Positions 10,361-10,795 of a DNA stretch of 10,795 bases are shown piece after piece. The notes beneath the pieces were generated by a model. That model had not been told where the DNA came from and ran no database searches. It was given only the letters and a program-made list of their open reading frames with translations. The first letter of the stretch is position 1; every line of letters starts with the position of its first letter. The position numbers were made by a program, and so were the translations under genes. The DNA is from CAYLZO01 sp964387775 (lineage in GTDB: Bacteria > Chloroflexota > Anaerolineae > JAAYZQ01): positions 1 to 10,795 of the forward strand of contig CAYLZO010000189.1 in NCBI GenBank assembly GCA_964387775.1, given 5' to 3'.

Positions 10361-10795
10361 ATGGCACTCAACCCCGATGACACATTGCTAAACGGCCACT
10401 ATCGCATCCTGCGCCTGCTGGGGCGCGGCGGCTTTGGTTTCGTCTACCAGGTATAGGACACGCTGCTGAACGAAAAGGTGGCCATTAAAGAGCTGATCCC
10501 GGCCCTGGTGGGCGACGAGGCCATGCTCAAGCGCTTCCTGGCCGAAGCGCGGGCCACCATGCGCCTGACCCACAGGCACATCGTGCGCACGCACAATGTC
10601 TTCCAAGAGGGTGAGAACTATTACATCGTCATGGAGTACATGCCCGGCGGTTCGCTCGAAGAGCGGCTGCGGGAGCGCGGCGCCCTGCTGGTGGCCGACG
10701 CGGTGCGGATGGCGGCCGAAGTGTGCGAGGGGCTGGCCTGCGCCCACGAGGAACAGGTGGTGCACTGCGACCTGAAGCCGGCCAACATCCTGTTA
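10361..10795 (+). pseudogene. Serine/threonine protein kinase, interrupted by an in-frame amber codon; 3' end outside the window
   Basis: The frame from ATG 10361 reads MALNPDDTLLNGHYRILRLL, then GRGGFGFVYQV (glycine loop), then TAG at 10454-10456, and continues in the same frame with DTLLNEKVAIKELIPAL (VAIK lysine), IVMEYMPGGSLEERL (hinge) and VVHCDLKPANILL (catalytic loop). Relatives usually read VYxxEDTLL here, so a single GAG to TAG change explains the stop. The rest is intact to the window edge. Either a recent nonsense mutation, a sequencing error beside an assembly gap, or stop-codon read-through is possible. Bacterial Hanks-type kinases of this kind are numerous in Chloroflexota and are often followed by sensor or repeat domains. 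It probably belongs to a different module or to the host chromosome. Confidence 0.85.

Noticed and set aside
1..10795. tRNA or rRNA genes, IS elements, phage structural genes
   Set aside because: No cloverleaf with a GTTCRANNC arm, no rRNA signature, no transposase frame or terminal inverted repeats were found by eye.

Overview
The window looks like the backbone of a plasmid or an integrated plasmid-like mobile element from a GC-rich bacterium, probably Chloroflexota. That guess rests on overall composition and on the style of the serine/threonine kinase at the right edge; there is no marker gene. Almost all credible genes are on the minus strand. Many long plus-strand open frames are GC-driven shadows.

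Reading the minus strand from right to left: a ribbon-helix-helix (RHH) protein cut by a 100-N assembly gap and a 75-aa partner; a Phd/RelE toxin-antitoxin pair with a consensus promoter and a 24-bp palindromic operator; ParA and an RHH partner, followed by 12-bp repeats that may be the centromere or origin; an autoregulated-looking 60-aa RHH protein; a zinc-ribbon-like protein and a replication initiator (winged-helix-like N-terminus, DnaA domain I at the C-terminus, repeats and an AT-rich tract inside the gene); an FtsK/SpoIIIE-type ATPase with a two-TM protein and a 341-aa protein of unknown function; then a poorly coding left end. Right of the gap lie a 45-bp minisatellite and a plus-strand kinase gene with an in-frame amber codon. 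The gap means the two sides need not be truly adjacent.

The most interesting signal is a module in the non-coding gaps before the downstream gene at 589 (M1), before the ftsK-like operon (M2), before the zinc-ribbon/rep operon (M3) and before parA (M4). Each has a plus-strand sigma70-like promoter that would make an RNA of about 80 nt with two hairpins (B and C), pointing against the flanking minus-strand genes. Next to it is a third hairpin (A), which in M2-M4 sits 24-26 nt before the downstream start codon. In M2-M4 a piece of the 3' arm of A is copied inside B 76-78 bp away, so the minus-strand leader could pair B with A instead of forming A. This is the geometry of antisense-RNA-controlled transcription attenuation known from single rep leaders of plasmids such as pT181 and pIP501, but here it recurs at several operons of one element. 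The sequence shows the promoters, hairpins and repeats; the regulatory circuit is inference.
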